From: Planctomycetaceae bacterium
GTDB taxonomy: Bacteria; Planctomycetota; Planctomycetia; Pirellulales; Thermoguttaceae
Reading direction: 5' to 3'
Assembly: GCA_012719125.1 (NCBI GenBank)
Contig: JAAYAY010000364.1
Location: 1-64,000, forward strand
Length of the DNA: 64,000 bases
The translations under genes and the position numbers were made by a program. Below the pieces are notes generated by a model. That model was not told the origin of the DNA. It ran no database searches and saw nothing but the letters and a program-made list of their open reading frames with translations. Below, one piece after another: positions 1 through 9,800 of the stretch (its first letter is position 1; the number at the start of each line of letters is the position of its first letter).

Positions 1-2
1 CA

Positions 3-80
3 CAGGGACACGAAATCATTACCGCGTTAATCAACGCTCGCAATGCCAAGATCAAGACTCTCACGCAACTAGCCGCTTGA
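3..80 (+). CDS. Possible C-terminal end of a protein cut by the left window edge
   Basis: An open frame enters from the left edge and stops with TGA at 78-80. It gives 25 residues ending in KIKTLTQLAA. The stretch is too short to assign to a family. It could be the tail of a real gene on the plus strand or chance reading through. Nothing else in frame supports it. Confidence 0.25.
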   Translation, partial: QGHEIITALINARNAKIKTLTQLAA

Positions 81-118
81 AAAAACTGCGCGCCGTGCAA
101 AGCTTTTAGCTGTTAGTA

Positions 119-277
119 GCACGGATGTCACGGATGGAAATGGCTGGATGAAGCTGTACCATCCGTGAATATCAAATGAGGTATTGAGCTCTACCTGAGT
201 CAATCCGTGATCTGCGCAAGCAATCTTGCCCCAACAAGTCTCTTATCCGTGGTATCCGTGCTATCCGTGGTTCGTCA
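119..277. repeat. Cluster of ATCCGTG / CACGGAT motifs between genes
   Basis: The motif ATCCGTG or its complement occurs about seven times in 160 bases, including three closely spaced copies at about 244-271. This resembles low-complexity intergenic repeat decay rather than a gene. No promoter or RNA gene was recognised here. Confidence 0.4.
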
Positions 278-294
278 ATCCGATTCCGCCAGAC

Positions 295-1482
295 TCAACG
301 GATGATACAAGCGCCTTGAGCGGGCCGTGAGGCGAAGGAAGTCGGTTCGATGCCGGTCTTCTCGCGGTATCGCGTGCAGAGGGTTTCTCGAACGGCGTCA
401 ACCTTGTCGGTTTCGACCAGGGTCACCGTGCAGCCGCCGAAGCCGCCGCCGGTCATTCGCGAGCCGATCACGCCGCCTTCGCGACCGATCGAGCCCGCGA
501 TCTCGACCAGAGAGTCCAGCTCGGGACAACTCACCTCGTAGTCGTCGCGCAGCGAGTTGTGGCTGGCGTACATCAACTCGCCCACTCGCGTCCAATCGCC
601 CTGCTCAATCGCACGGGCCGCTTCGACGGTTCTCTCGATCTCACCAATCACGTGCCGGGCGCGGCGGTAGAACTCGTCGGACAACTCGTCCTTGGCCCCT
701 TCGAGCATTTCCGTCGACGCATCGCGGAGCGCGTCGATGTTCAGCAGACGGGCGGTCTCTTCGCAAGCTGCCCGTCGCAAGGGGTATTCGCTGCCGGTCA
801 GTTCGTGCTTCACGTTGCTGTTGGTGATCAGCACGGTGAGCGCCGGATTGTCGAACGTCACCATCCGGGCCTGTTCCGAGCGGCAATCGAGCAGCATCAG
901 GTGGTCGGCCTGCCCCATGACCGAGATGAACTGATCCATGATCCCGCACGGCATTCGGGCGTACTCGTGCTCGGCCTTCTGGCACAGCAGGGCCTTGGTC
1001 ACCAGGTCCAGCGTCTGACCGGTGATGGCCTCGATCAGCGTAGCCGTGGCAACTTCCAGGGCAGCGCTGCTCGACAGCCCGCCGCCAAGGGGAACGTCGC
1101 TGTGAACCACCGCCTCGAACGGCCCCGGCTTGAGCCCCTTTGCCAGACAACCGGCCACGACGCCCTGCAGGTAGCTCGACCAATGCACGTCGCCCGGCCG
1201 GATATCGCCGTCGACGGCAAGCAATGCCGGCACTTCTTCGGCCGAACTGACCACACATGCCTGACCGTCCAAGGCCGGGTCGATCGGTCGGTCGGCCGCG
1301 ATCACCACTCGACGTTCAATGGCCATGGGCAGCACGAAACCGGCATTGTAGTCGGTATGCTCTCCGATCAGGTTGACCCGTCCCGGGGCAGCCACCACCC
1401 AGCGCGGACTCCGGCCAAAGTGTTTGTCGAACAGTTCAAGGGCTTCTTGAACCAGCGTGTTCTCGGAGGCTCCAACGCTCAT
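295..1482 (-). CDS. galK: Galactokinase
   Basis: Cytoplasmic GHMP-family kinase that phosphorylates galactose to galactose-1-phosphate, the first committed step of the Leloir pathway. The 395 residues match the usual galactokinase length. The family signature GRVNLIGEHTDY lies at residues 34-45, the GHMP phosphate-binding motif LGGGLSSSAA at 132-141, the region of the catalytic aspartate (GIMDQ) near 183, and the C-terminal GGGFGG at 345-350. No galT, galE or transporter adjoins it, so it appears monocistronic. A short inverted-repeat element lies in its upstream region. The ATG start gives an N-terminus of expected length. Specificity for galactose rather than another sugar is inferred from the signature. 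Confidence 0.95.
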   Translation of the reverse strand: MSVGASENTLVQEALELFDKHFGRSPRWVVAAPGRVNLIGEHTDYNAGFVLPMAIERRVVIAADRPIDPALDGQACVVSSAEEVPALLAVDGDIRPGDVHWSSYLQGVVAGCLAKGLKPGPFEAVVHSDVPLGGGLSSSAALEVATATLIEAITGQTLDLVTKALLCQKAEHEYARMPCGIMDQFISVMGQADHLMLLDCRSEQARMVTFDNPALTVLITNSNVKHELTGSEYPLRRAACEETARLLNIDALRDASTEMLEGAKDELSDEFYRRARHVIGEIERTVEAARAIEQGDWTRVGELMYASHNSLRDDYEVSCPELDSLVEIAGSIGREGGVIGSRMTGGGFGGCTVTLVETDKVDAVRETLCTRYREKTGIEPTSFASRPAQGACIIR

Positions 1483-1502
1483 GTCGTGATCTCTGCTAAC
1501 GG

Positions 1503-1723
1503 CCCGTTGAAAAAGTCAAGTTAGGCTAATATGAACGCATGCAGAAGCGCAGCGCCGCTTGCGTTCATGAATTCGAGAATGAGTCAGTTGTTTCGGAAAA
1601 TGCTGGAAGTCAAGTCTTCTCAGGAGGTCGCACCACTCGCTGAGATGCGAGGAATTTGGCTGCGAGAGCGGGCGTGCCGCTTCTGCAGCCAATTCGTTAG
1701 CCTAACTTGACTTTTTCAACGGG
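1503..1723. mobile_element. MITE-like element with 27-bp perfect terminal inverted repeats
   Basis: The left arm 1503-1529 and right arm 1697-1723 are exact reverse complements over 27 bases; the arm begins CCCGTTGAAAAAGTC. About 167 bases lie between them without a convincing gene. This structure suggests a non-autonomous transposable element mobilised in trans. It lies just upstream of galK and may affect its expression. No flanking target-site duplication was clear to me. Confidence 0.75.
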
Positions 1724-1897
1724 CTGCTAAAGGTCTGCAAGCTTGCAGGATTTCACCCGTCCCAAACCCTGATTTTAGCCCGCATCGGGCGCTCGTCCAT
1801 CCAGGATCGGAGCAGAGTTTGCAGGTTTTGGGTCATCCGGTTACAATCAACTGTGCAAGTCGACGACAGGCCTTGACCGTGCCAACTGCTACCACAT

Positions 1898-2028
1898 CTT
1901 CGTAACCCGAAGCGTAAGCGAGGCAGGATGGTACCCTCATCTTCGTAACCCGAAGCGTAAGCGAGGCAGAATGTTACCCTCCTCACTTACGCTTCGGGTT
2001 ACGATTGGACCGGCAGGCTTACGATCAC
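1898..2028. repeat. Two 43-bp tandem repeats plus an inverted partial copy
   Basis: Units at 1898-1940 and 1941-1983 are nearly identical and start CTTCGTAACCCGAAGCG. An inverted partial copy, CTTACGCTTCGGGTTACG, follows at about 1986-2003. A related copy occurs at 10816-10879. The array lies just upstream of the XylR-type regulator, in the region where its promoter should be. Confidence 0.7.
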
Positions 2029-2075
2029 GGGTGGGACGACAAGCCGACGTACCGGCCCGACAGCGGATCCGATGG

Positions 2076-3254
2076 ATGACCAAACCTGAGAAGCGAGCCC
2101 AGCCCAGACGTCCCCGAGTGGCCCTGATCGTAGAAACGTCGCTCGCATCCGGTCGCGATATCCTCCGGGGGATCGCCCGGTACCTCCGTGCCCACGGGCC
2201 GTGGTCCGTCTATCACGAGCCCCGCGCCCTGGAAGAAGCGGTTCCGCCCTGGCTCAACCAGTGGCAGGGCGACGGAATCATCGCCCGGATTCAGAATCGC
2301 CCAATTGCCGACGCCGTGGTCGGTACGGGCCTGCCCGTGGTCGACGTTTTGGGCCTGGTGCCCGGCCTGCCCGTTCCCCTGGTCCATGTCGACGACCGGG
2401 CCGTTGCCCGGCTCGGGGCCGATCACCTGCTCGAACGGGGCTTTCGGCATTTCGGCTTCTGTGCGGTCGAGGGGGCCAACTGGTCCGACGCGAGACAGGC
2501 CGGGTTCGAAGCGATCGTGAAACAGGCCGGCTGCGATTGCTCCATCTGCCGTCTGCCGCCCGATACCCGCGGGCTGGCCAACTGGGAAGCGCAGCAGGAC
2601 TTGCTCACCGACTGGGTCCGATCACTCCCCAGGCCGGTGGGCGTGATGGTCTGCAACGACCCGCGAGGGCAACTCGTCCTGGAGGCGGCCCGCCGGGCCG
2701 GGGCGGCCGTGCCCGAGCAGATGGCCGTCATCGGCGTCGACAACGACGAGCCGCTCTGCGAGATTTCCTACCCGCCCCTGTCGAGCGTCCAGCCGGACCA
2801 TGTTCGCGTCGGCTATGAAGGGGCCGCCCTCCTCGATCGCATGATGCGGGGTGAAACCGCACCGCAATCGCCCGTGTACGTTCCTCCCGCGGGGCTCGTC
2901 ACGCGTCTCTCGACCGATGTGCTGGCCATCGACGACCCGCTGGTGGCCACGGCCGTGCGTTTCATCCGCGAATACGCCTGCGACGGAATCGGCATCGACG
3001 ACATCGTCGCGCACCTGCCCCTCTCGCGCAGCACGCTCCAGCGCCGCTTTCGCCGAGTGCTGGGACGTTCCGTCCACGACGAGATCCTGCGAATCCGTCT
3101 CCGCCGCGTGCAGGAGCTTCTGCTCGACACCGAACTGCCGCTCGAATCGGTTGCCGACAAGGCCGGCTTCGCCCACCGCCAGTACCTGGGTGAAGTCTTC
3201 AAGGCGCGAACCGGGTACACGCTGGCCCAGTATCGAGCCCGATCCCGCGGGTAA
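2076..3254 (+). CDS. XylR-type AraC family transcriptional regulator
   Basis: DNA-binding regulator of sugar catabolism. The N-terminal two thirds form a LacI/periplasmic-binding-like sensor domain (ALIVETSLASGRDILRGIARY near residue 13, then VGVMVCNDPRGQ and AVIGVDNDE). The last 100 residues form an AraC helix-turn-helix pair ending with GFAHRQYLGEVFKARTGYTLAQYR. This matches E. coli XylR architecture and its usual length of about 390 residues. The ATG at 2076 was preferred because the frame upstream of it runs through repeat sequence. Neighbours are galactokinase and a secreted beta-helix protein, so its ligand may be a plant or algal sugar; that is inference. A second regulator of this type lies at 22054-23229. 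Confidence 0.88.
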   Translation: MTKPEKRAQPRRPRVALIVETSLASGRDILRGIARYLRAHGPWSVYHEPRALEEAVPPWLNQWQGDGIIARIQNRPIADAVVGTGLPVVDVLGLVPGLPVPLVHVDDRAVARLGADHLLERGFRHFGFCAVEGANWSDARQAGFEAIVKQAGCDCSICRLPPDTRGLANWEAQQDLLTDWVRSLPRPVGVMVCNDPRGQLVLEAARRAGAAVPEQMAVIGVDNDEPLCEISYPPLSSVQPDHVRVGYEGAALLDRMMRGETAPQSPVYVPPAGLVTRLSTDVLAIDDPLVATAVRFIREYACDGIGIDDIVAHLPLSRSTLQRRFRRVLGRSVHDEILRIRLRRVQELLLDTELPLESVADKAGFAHRQYLGEVFKARTGYTLAQYRARSRG

Positions 3255-3297
3255 CAGACTACCGCAAATAGCCGCTTCTCATTCCGTGAAAAGACGC

Positions 3298-3316
3298 TTG
3301 TTCGCAGAGCGAACAA
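3298..3316. repeat. Dispersed hairpin repeat TTGTTCGC-AGA-GCGAACAA
   Basis: A perfect 8-bp stem with a 3-base loop lies between two convergent genes, where it could terminate transcription in both directions. Near-identical copies occur at 19270-19288 and 47609-47627, and the similarity extends about 10 bases on each side, so it belongs to a dispersed family. Confidence 0.65.
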
Positions 3317-3325
3317 CGACACTCG

Positions 3326-4417
3326 CTACGGTATCACTTGCGGCGAGTCGGCGCCGTAGGCATTGTCAGAAACCTCGGTTCTGTCGCCCGCCCGCACTGC
3401 CGCGGCTGCATTGGCATGCGCGGGAAACCAATTGCGATACACCGTGCACTTCTCCTCAGGCACTCCGCGGATGACAACGGGCGTGTTCGGGGCGCGGAAC
3501 GTGTTGTGGTGAATTACGATCGTCGTGCCCGCGATATCCGTGCCGTCTTTGCGATCCCGCCCGCCGTGCATGTCGAAGCAGTGGCTCAGCGAAGTGCCCA
3601 GTTCCACGTTGTGGCGGGCTTCGTAACTGCAGCCCGGCACCGCTGAACCGGCGATCGAGTGGCGGTTGAAGTCAAACAAGTTGCGCTCGATCAGCGACGA
3701 CGCCCTGTCGTGGGAGACCCCGTAGCCGAGCCCGTTGTACTGGCAGTGGTGAATGAAGTTATGGTGGACATGATGGTCCGTGCCGTCGTGCAAGGCGATC
3801 CCGGCGGACCCGAAGGCCGAGATCTCGCAATTGTCCACTTCAAGACGGTCGGACTTGGTCGAAATGCCGCTCTGTGTCGGGAACTTGTAGTAGTAGCGAT
3901 GCCCGTCGCCTCCCGGACCGAAGGCGCGGCGGTGGTGATCCAGGTAGCGTTTCGGATTGGGGCCTTGAATCCGCAGCCCCGTGATCCGCACGTTGGGACC
4001 GGCGACACGAATCATGACCGGCGTCTTCAACGCGTCGCTGCTCAGCAGGGCCCCTTTCGAGCCGTCCTGCCCGCGGTTACCCGCCAGCGTCACCCCCTCG
4101 GGCACCTCCAGCACAAGTTGCTCGATATAGATCCTGGTCGTCAGGTCGATCTCGGTCTCGCCGGGGATGAACACCGTCTGCCCGGCCTTCGCCTGTGCCA
4201 ACGCGTCGACCAGCTCATCGAGATTGCCGACGGTGAAATCCGCCTTGGTCACAATCCGCGTGTATCCCGTTCCTCCGCCGATCGGCCCGAGATCGTCGGA
4301 GGATGCGCCGTAAGATTCGGCGTTGATTTCGATGGACGTCGTGTCCGCCAAGCCGATCGACGGGTTGATGAGCAGGGCCAGGGCGGAAAGTACGTAACGA
4401 ACTCCCGACGTCAACAT
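3326..4417 (-). CDS. Secreted right-handed beta-helix (pectate lyase-like) protein
   Basis: 363 residues with an N-terminal hydrophobic signal peptide (about residues 1-24, ending near IGLADT). The body shows the pattern of a parallel beta-helix: repeated short strands with VRITGLRIQG, LEVDNCEISAFGSAGIALHDGTDHHVHHNFIHHC and TTIVIHHNTFRAPNTPVVI. Such folds are typical of polysaccharide lyases and pectin-active enzymes, and many planctomycete members remain uncharacterised. I did not identify catalytic residues with confidence, so lyase activity is inference. It converges with the XylR-type regulator and shares the hairpin repeat between them. Confidence 0.75.
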   Translation of the reverse strand: MLTSGVRYVLSALALLINPSIGLADTTSIEINAESYGASSDDLGPIGGGTGYTRIVTKADFTVGNLDELVDALAQAKAGQTVFIPGETEIDLTTRIYIEQLVLEVPEGVTLAGNRGQDGSKGALLSSDALKTPVMIRVAGPNVRITGLRIQGPNPKRYLDHHRRAFGPGGDGHRYYYKFPTQSGISTKSDRLEVDNCEISAFGSAGIALHDGTDHHVHHNFIHHCQYNGLGYGVSHDRASSLIERNLFDFNRHSIAGSAVPGCSYEARHNVELGTSLSHCFDMHGGRDRKDGTDIAGTTIVIHHNTFRAPNTPVVIRGVPEEKCTVYRNWFPAHANAAAAVRAGDRTEVSDNAYGADSPQVIP

Positions 4418-4607
4418 GTTCGCTTCTCCATCGCTTGCTGCTCGATCTCACGAGAATAACAGCACTGATTGGGGCGTATTCTAGCTTCCGGTCCCCCCCT
4501 CACACAACAAACGATACCATGGCGGCCCGGAATCGTGGCGCCCTTGTTCCGCCCCGGCAGCAAAACCTTCGCATTTCCGCTAAACTCATGAAAGATCCGC
4601 ATCGCAG

Positions 4608-5222
4608 ATGCGTGTGTTCTTGGTGGGAGAAGAAGAGACCGTGCACGAATTTCCGGACACGCGAAACAGCCTGCTGCTGAAGCTCCGAGATAAGGGCGAC
4701 TGTGAGTCCTGGCAGCAGTTTGTAGCCGTTTACCGCCCCGTGGTTTACCGCATGGCCCGGCGGCGCGGCATGCAGGACGCCGACGCCCAGGATCTGGCCC
4801 AGGCCGTATTGGTCGCCGTGGCCGAGTCGGTCGACCGCTGGGAAGCTGACCCTCGCCGGGCGAGATTCCGCACCTGGCTTTCCCGGGTGGCGAAAAATGC
4901 GATCATCGACGCCTTCCGACGCCGCCGTCCCGACGCCGCCATCGGCGGCACCACGGAAGTCGCACGGCTCCAGCAGCAGCCGGAACCTGATGATGCGGAA
5001 CTCGACCGTGAACACCGCCGCGAAGTCTTCCGCTGGGCCGCCCGGCAGGTCCGCTGGGAGTTTGCCGAAGAAACCTGGCTGGCCTTCTGGCTGACGGCCG
5101 TCGAAGGCCGCCACGTCAAAGAGGTCGCCGGACAACTCGGCAAGTCCGCCGGAGCCGTTTACATCGCCCGAAGCCGGGTGATGCGTCGGCTGCAGGAGAA
5201 GATCGTTGAATTGGAGGAGTAG
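4608..5222 (+). CDS. ECF-type RNA polymerase sigma factor
   Basis: Sigma-70 family protein of 204 residues. Region 2 covers about residues 35-100 (AVYRPVVYRMARRRGMQDADAQDLAQ, RFRTWLSRVAKNAIID) and region 4 about 145-195 (WLTAVEGRHVKEVAGQLGKSAGAVYIARSRVMRRL). Length and lack of region 3 fit an ECF factor. A GTG at 4641 is an alternative start that fits the family N-terminus better. The next gene is a membrane Ser/Thr kinase with a zinc-finger N-terminus, an arrangement common in Planctomycetes, where kinase-linked sigma factors replace classical anti-sigma pairs. The two genes are separated by an inverted-repeat element, so co-transcription is not certain. Confidence 0.92.
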   Translation: MRVFLVGEEETVHEFPDTRNSLLLKLRDKGDCESWQQFVAVYRPVVYRMARRRGMQDADAQDLAQAVLVAVAESVDRWEADPRRARFRTWLSRVAKNAIIDAFRRRRPDAAIGGTTEVARLQQQPEPDDAELDREHRREVFRWAARQVRWEFAEETWLAFWLTAVEGRHVKEVAGQLGKSAGAVYIARSRVMRRLQEKIVELEE

Positions 5223-5372
5223 TTGGAGTACAGGCTTTAGCCTGCAAACTAAAACAACCACACGTTTCGTTGGAGTTCGTCGTTTTGTCCCCCAACAGAC
5301 AGACTTGAGCCTGCTGGGCTCGTCACGGCAAAGCGTGACGACTACGGACGCAGGCTGAAGCCTGTACTCCAA
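5223..5372. mobile_element. MITE-like inverted repeat between sigma factor and kinase genes
   Basis: Arms at 5223-5245 and 5350-5372 match in 22 of 23 positions (TTGGAGTACAGGCTT at the left end). An inner hairpin CGTCACGGC/GCGTGACG lies near 5326-5341. The element fills almost the whole gap between the sigma gene stop and the kinase start, so it may carry terminator or promoter activity for the kinase. Confidence 0.7.
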
Positions 5373-5388
5373 CAGAGGCCCCCAATCC

Positions 5389-6828
5389 GTGGAAGCCAAA
5401 CCCACAGCCTGTGACGACACTCGAATCGCCCGTTTTCTCCGCAGGGAGTTAACGGACGAGGAGGAGCGGCTGTTTGAGCTGCACCTCGACACGTGCGAGA
5501 CGTGTTCGGAAAAGCTCGACCGGTCGACGGCCGGTCCGGCAGACTGGCACGAGGCCGCGGAACTGCTACGCGACGAGCCCATCGATCTGGAACCTCTCTC
5601 CGTCGTGCTTTCAGACGCCGATTCGGGCGAGGTTGCCCGGCACGTGGTCGACGACAGCGTGCGGCGGGTGCTCGAACTGCTCCACCCGACCGACGATCCC
5701 CAGATGCTCGGCCGGATCGCCGGTTACGAGGTGGTCGGCGTGATCGGCTCGGGCGGAAACGGCGTCGTCCTCAAGGCCCACGACTCGGCCCTCAATCGCT
5801 ACGTGGCGATCAAGATGCTTGCCCCGCACCTGGCCAGCAGCGGCGCCGCCCGGGGTCGATTCGCCCGCGAGGCGGTGGCCGCCGCGGCCGTGATGCATGA
5901 GAACGTGATTGCCATCCACGGCGTGCAGGAACACGGCGGGCTGCCCTTCCTCGTCATGCCCTACGTGCGAGGCACCTCGCTGCAGAAACGGATCGACCAG
6001 AAGGGAACGCTCGCCCTGCTCGAGATCCTGCGGATCGGGATGCAGGCAGCCGCCGGACTGGCGGCCGCCCACGCCCAGGGGCTGGTCCATCGCGACATCA
6101 AGCCGGCGAACATCCTCCTGGCCGGCGGCGTGGAACGGGTCACCATCACCGACTTCGGCCTGGCCCGGGCAGTCGACGACGCCAGCATGACCCGGTCGGG
6201 GATCATCGCCGGCACGCCCCAGTTCATGTCGCCCGAGCAGGCCCGGGGCGAGGCCGTCGACCATCGCAGCGACCTGTTCAGCCTGGGTAGCGTGCTCTAC
6301 GCCATGTGCACGGGCCATCCGCCCTTCCGGGCCGATTCGAGCTACGGCGTGTTGCAGCGGATCTGCCAGTCGACGCCCCGGCCGATCCGCCAGTCCAATC
6401 CCGACCTCCCCACATGGTTTTGCCGACTGGTCGATCGGCTCCACCAGAAGGACCCCCAGAAACGCTTTCAATCCGCGGCCGAGGTGGCCGACCTGCTCGC
6501 CCGGTGTGTGGCTCACGTCCAGCAGCCACTCGCGCAACCCTTACCCAACGAGTTGTGCGAGAAACACGGCGGCGTACCTGTCCCGCATCGCCGGGCGTGG
6601 GCGGTGGCACTGGTGGGAGGTCTGGCGGTGGCGGCCACCTCGGCCGTCCTTTGGCTGGGGCAGGGAAGCCAATCCGATCAGAGCCCCCGGCCGGACACAT
6701 CAACTCCGCCCGCGGCGGCAAATGATGACGTCCGTTGGAACGACGACGTCGATCGATTGCTTCGCGAGTTGAACGAGAGTGTCGAAGAGTTGGACAAGGA
6801 CACGCAGCAGTTGTTCGAGGAACCATGA
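5389..6828 (+). CDS. Membrane Ser/Thr protein kinase with N-terminal zf-HC2-like domain
   Basis: 479 residues. The N-terminus has a zinc-finger anti-sigma-like motif HxxxCxxC (H32, C36, C39). A Hanks-type kinase domain spans about 112-365: glycine loop GSGGNGVV, lysine in VAIKML, catalytic loop HRDIKPANILL, DFG, and the P+1 region GTPQFMSPEQA. A single membrane segment lies near 403-424 (AWAVALVGGLAVAATSAVLW), followed by a short outer tail. It probably senses an outside signal and phosphorylates or sequesters the adjacent ECF sigma factor; this is inference from pairing and domain content. The start is GTG at 5389. The next gene begins 59 bases downstream and is likely co-transcribed. Confidence 0.93.
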   Translation: MEAKPTACDDTRIARFLRRELTDEEERLFELHLDTCETCSEKLDRSTAGPADWHEAAELLRDEPIDLEPLSVVLSDADSGEVARHVVDDSVRRVLELLHPTDDPQMLGRIAGYEVVGVIGSGGNGVVLKAHDSALNRYVAIKMLAPHLASSGAARGRFAREAVAAAAVMHENVIAIHGVQEHGGLPFLVMPYVRGTSLQKRIDQKGTLALLEILRIGMQAAAGLAAAHAQGLVHRDIKPANILLAGGVERVTITDFGLARAVDDASMTRSGIIAGTPQFMSPEQARGEAVDHRSDLFSLGSVLYAMCTGHPPFRADSSYGVLQRICQSTPRPIRQSNPDLPTWFCRLVDRLHQKDPQKRFQSAAEVADLLARCVAHVQQPLAQPLPNELCEKHGGVPVPHRRAWAVALVGGLAVAATSAVLWLGQGSQSDQSPRPDTSTPPAAANDDVRWNDDVDRLLRELNESVEELDKDTQQLFEEP

Positions 6829-6886
6829 ACTCCATCCGTGGGGCACGACTGTATTGTGCCCCACATTCATCGCAAAGGAGCCTGCC

Positions 6887-9800
6887 ATGCTCTTTCGACA
6901 TCCCATAGTGATAGCGTCGGCGTTGGTCATGTGTTGTCTGCTGCTGGCAGCATTGGGGGCTGCACGGGGACAGGATGCACCGAAGCCTGCCGACCAGAGC
7001 GCGGCGCCGGAAGGCGGTGGTCAGCCGGATCAAACACTGACGATGCCCAATCCGTCGCCACAAGCAACAAAAAAGTCGCCCACGCCCGAACACCCGAGTG
7101 ACGCTTCCGGGCGGATTACCGTCCAGCTCATTCAGGTCCGCTCCGATTGGTCGAAGGGAAAGGATCCTGTAGGAACCAAGAAGACACTCGAAACGGTGCT
7201 GAAAGATGTTGCGCTGCCCGAGAATTACCGGAGCAACCTACTCGGCTCCGCTTCTCGCATACTGTTCCCGGAGGACTTCGCCGGCGGGTATCGGCCTGAG
7301 CAACTCGCCAGCCTGCTTGCCTGGATGAAGCAGCGTGATCTTGTGCGTATCGATCTTCCCCCGAAACCGCTCCTGCCTGATTTGCCGCACGAGGGTCGGT
7401 CGAGTCTGTCGCCCGGCACATGTCGCCTTTTCGCCGGTGAGGATATTGTTCCCGTATCGGCTACGCGGGAAAGATTGGACCCGCCGCCGTTTTTCAAACG
7501 CACATACGGCTGGGAGTGGCATTGCATGTCGCGGCTGCAAACGGACGGAACAATGGACCAAGCGATTCTCGAGCTTGGTATCCAGCGATTCCGTGCGTTC
7601 AGAGACGATCCCCAAGTGGACGGACAATCGCCGCGATTGACCGCAGCAAGCGATGGCACGCCGATCGGAATCACGCTTCCCTTCAATTGGGCCGGGGTAG
7701 TGCGATGTTTTGGGCCCGGTGACGAGATGTCCGAGCAGATCCAACTACAAGACTGGGAACCGCTACTGGTCATTGCTTATGGAGCGGCAGAGACACATGA
7801 AATCGAAACACCCAAGTTGGCGGCACCGGCTTCACTGTTGGAACTCGGCGAACCGCGTGTTCTCGCGTCCAAGAAGCTCGCCGAAGTGTTCCAACTCGCC
7901 AACACCCAGGCAACCGAACTGGGGCCGCTGCTGCAGGGAGTGATCTCCAATGGCCGACTCGTCGCCGACAAAGACAAGAACTCGCTCCTGGCCTACGGCA
8001 CTCAGACCGAACTCGATACGCTCAAGGCTTTGCTGGCAAAACTCGATGCAGCGCCAACCGCCCCGCCCTACTCAAGCGGACCCGAAAGAGCCGCCCCGCC
8101 AGCACCAGCGGCAGAGGCCGACCAACAGGTGGATCAGGTCGCCGTCTTCCATCTCAAGCACGCCGACCTGAGCCAAGTCATCCGTGCCCTGGCGGCGGTG
8201 AGTTCGGGTTTGCGGGCAGAAGTCGACGACCTAGGGGGCTCGTTGACCGTCATGGGCACGAAAGACGATCTCGCTGCCGTCCGGGACTTGATCGCGGCAC
8301 TCGATCAGCCGACAACGCCCGATTCATATCCACCACCCAGTACGCGCGATCAGCGCCAGATCAAGATCTTCAACCTCGTCCACGCGCGTGCAAACCAAAT
8401 GACCGCGATCCTGCGGCAACTCTTTCCGGAAATCACCATGAGCGGCGACGACCGGACGAATTCGCTGATCGCCCAGGGGGAGCAAGGCCGACTGGAAGCC
8501 GCCGAGGCCGTCATTCAGAAGCTCGACGAGACCCCCAGCGAGAAGCAGGAACCGCCGCTCGACGAGGCCTCCCGCCGACGCATTCTCGAGACCGCGTCGG
8601 GCGAATTTGCCGTGGCCGAGGCCGAGATCCAGTCGATCGTCGAGAGCATTGCCGGTGAAGCGGACAAGAAGAAAGCCGAACAACTCCGCGCCCGGCTGGC
8701 TGGCCTTGTTGCCGAGGCCTTCGATCTCCGCCAGAAACTCCAGCGGGCGGAACTGGCCCTGCTCAAGGAACGCGTCGGGATCATCGAATCGCGGCTCGGC
8801 CAACGGGAAGCGCTGCGTGACGAGATCATCAAGCGACGGGTGAAGTCGCTGTTGGCGGGCGGGATGCCGAGTGGCGGAGAGAGCACAGTTGCCCCCAAGG
8901 GTCTCAGCCACGGCATGGTGTCCATGGGATTCCGCAATCAACCTTGGGCCGACGTGCTCGAGTGGCTCGCAGGTGTTCTCGGAGCCAAGTTGCAGGTGGA
9001 CGACACAATGCCGGAGGGAACGTTCGACTACACCTCGCCGAAAGCTATGAGTCTTGAGGAAGCCAGAGAGATCATCCGGGCCGCGCTGAGACCGAAAGGC
9101 TATGTCATCAATGAGCACGATGACGGCAAGACTCATTTGCTTTTGGTGTCTCTTTCGTACGAAGAATGGTGGCGCCGCCGGGCCGTCGAAGCTCAGGAGG
9201 AAGTTGCCAAGTGGCGGCTCGCGCTCGAAGACGAGGAGTCGAAGAACGATGCGGGCTACAGAGCCGCGTTAGAGACACGCTTGCAGGCCGCGCAGAACGC
9301 CCTTGCCACCTTGCAGAGTATTGTAGCCCAGGAATTGTCGAACAAGACTGCCGGCTATCAGAAGGCCGAGAGTTCGTTGCAGGCGGCCCGGCAGTCATGG
9401 GAGGATCTCAAGAAACTCCGCGCGAAAGGCCATGTGACGCAGGAAGAAGTCGACGCGGCGGAGAAACATCTCCAGCGTTTGAATGAAACGTTCGAGTCTG
9501 CCCGTGCCGTCCTGGAGGCCCTCCGCGAGGCGGCGGAAACCGCCGGGCTCTCACCCGCGGCCATCAAGAAGGCGGAGGCGGCCGCGGAAGATATCGCCCG
9601 GCAGTCTCGCGAAGAACCCTCCGGAACTCCACAGAAAAACACGTTGCAGGGCGCCGCTTCTCAAGTTTCAGAAACATCGATCGCGACCCGTCCTGCCTTG
9701 ACCGGCACCGCCCTGCCGCTCCGCAGCCCCGAGGAGTTCGCCCTCGCCGCCAGGGAAGCGGTCGTGGAACTCCGGCGGGCGTCCACGATGAAAGTGCGGG

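Noticed and set aside
1898-2028. Possible CRISPR array because of direct repeats
   Set aside because: Only two adjacent 43-bp units, no unique spacers between them, and no cas genes.
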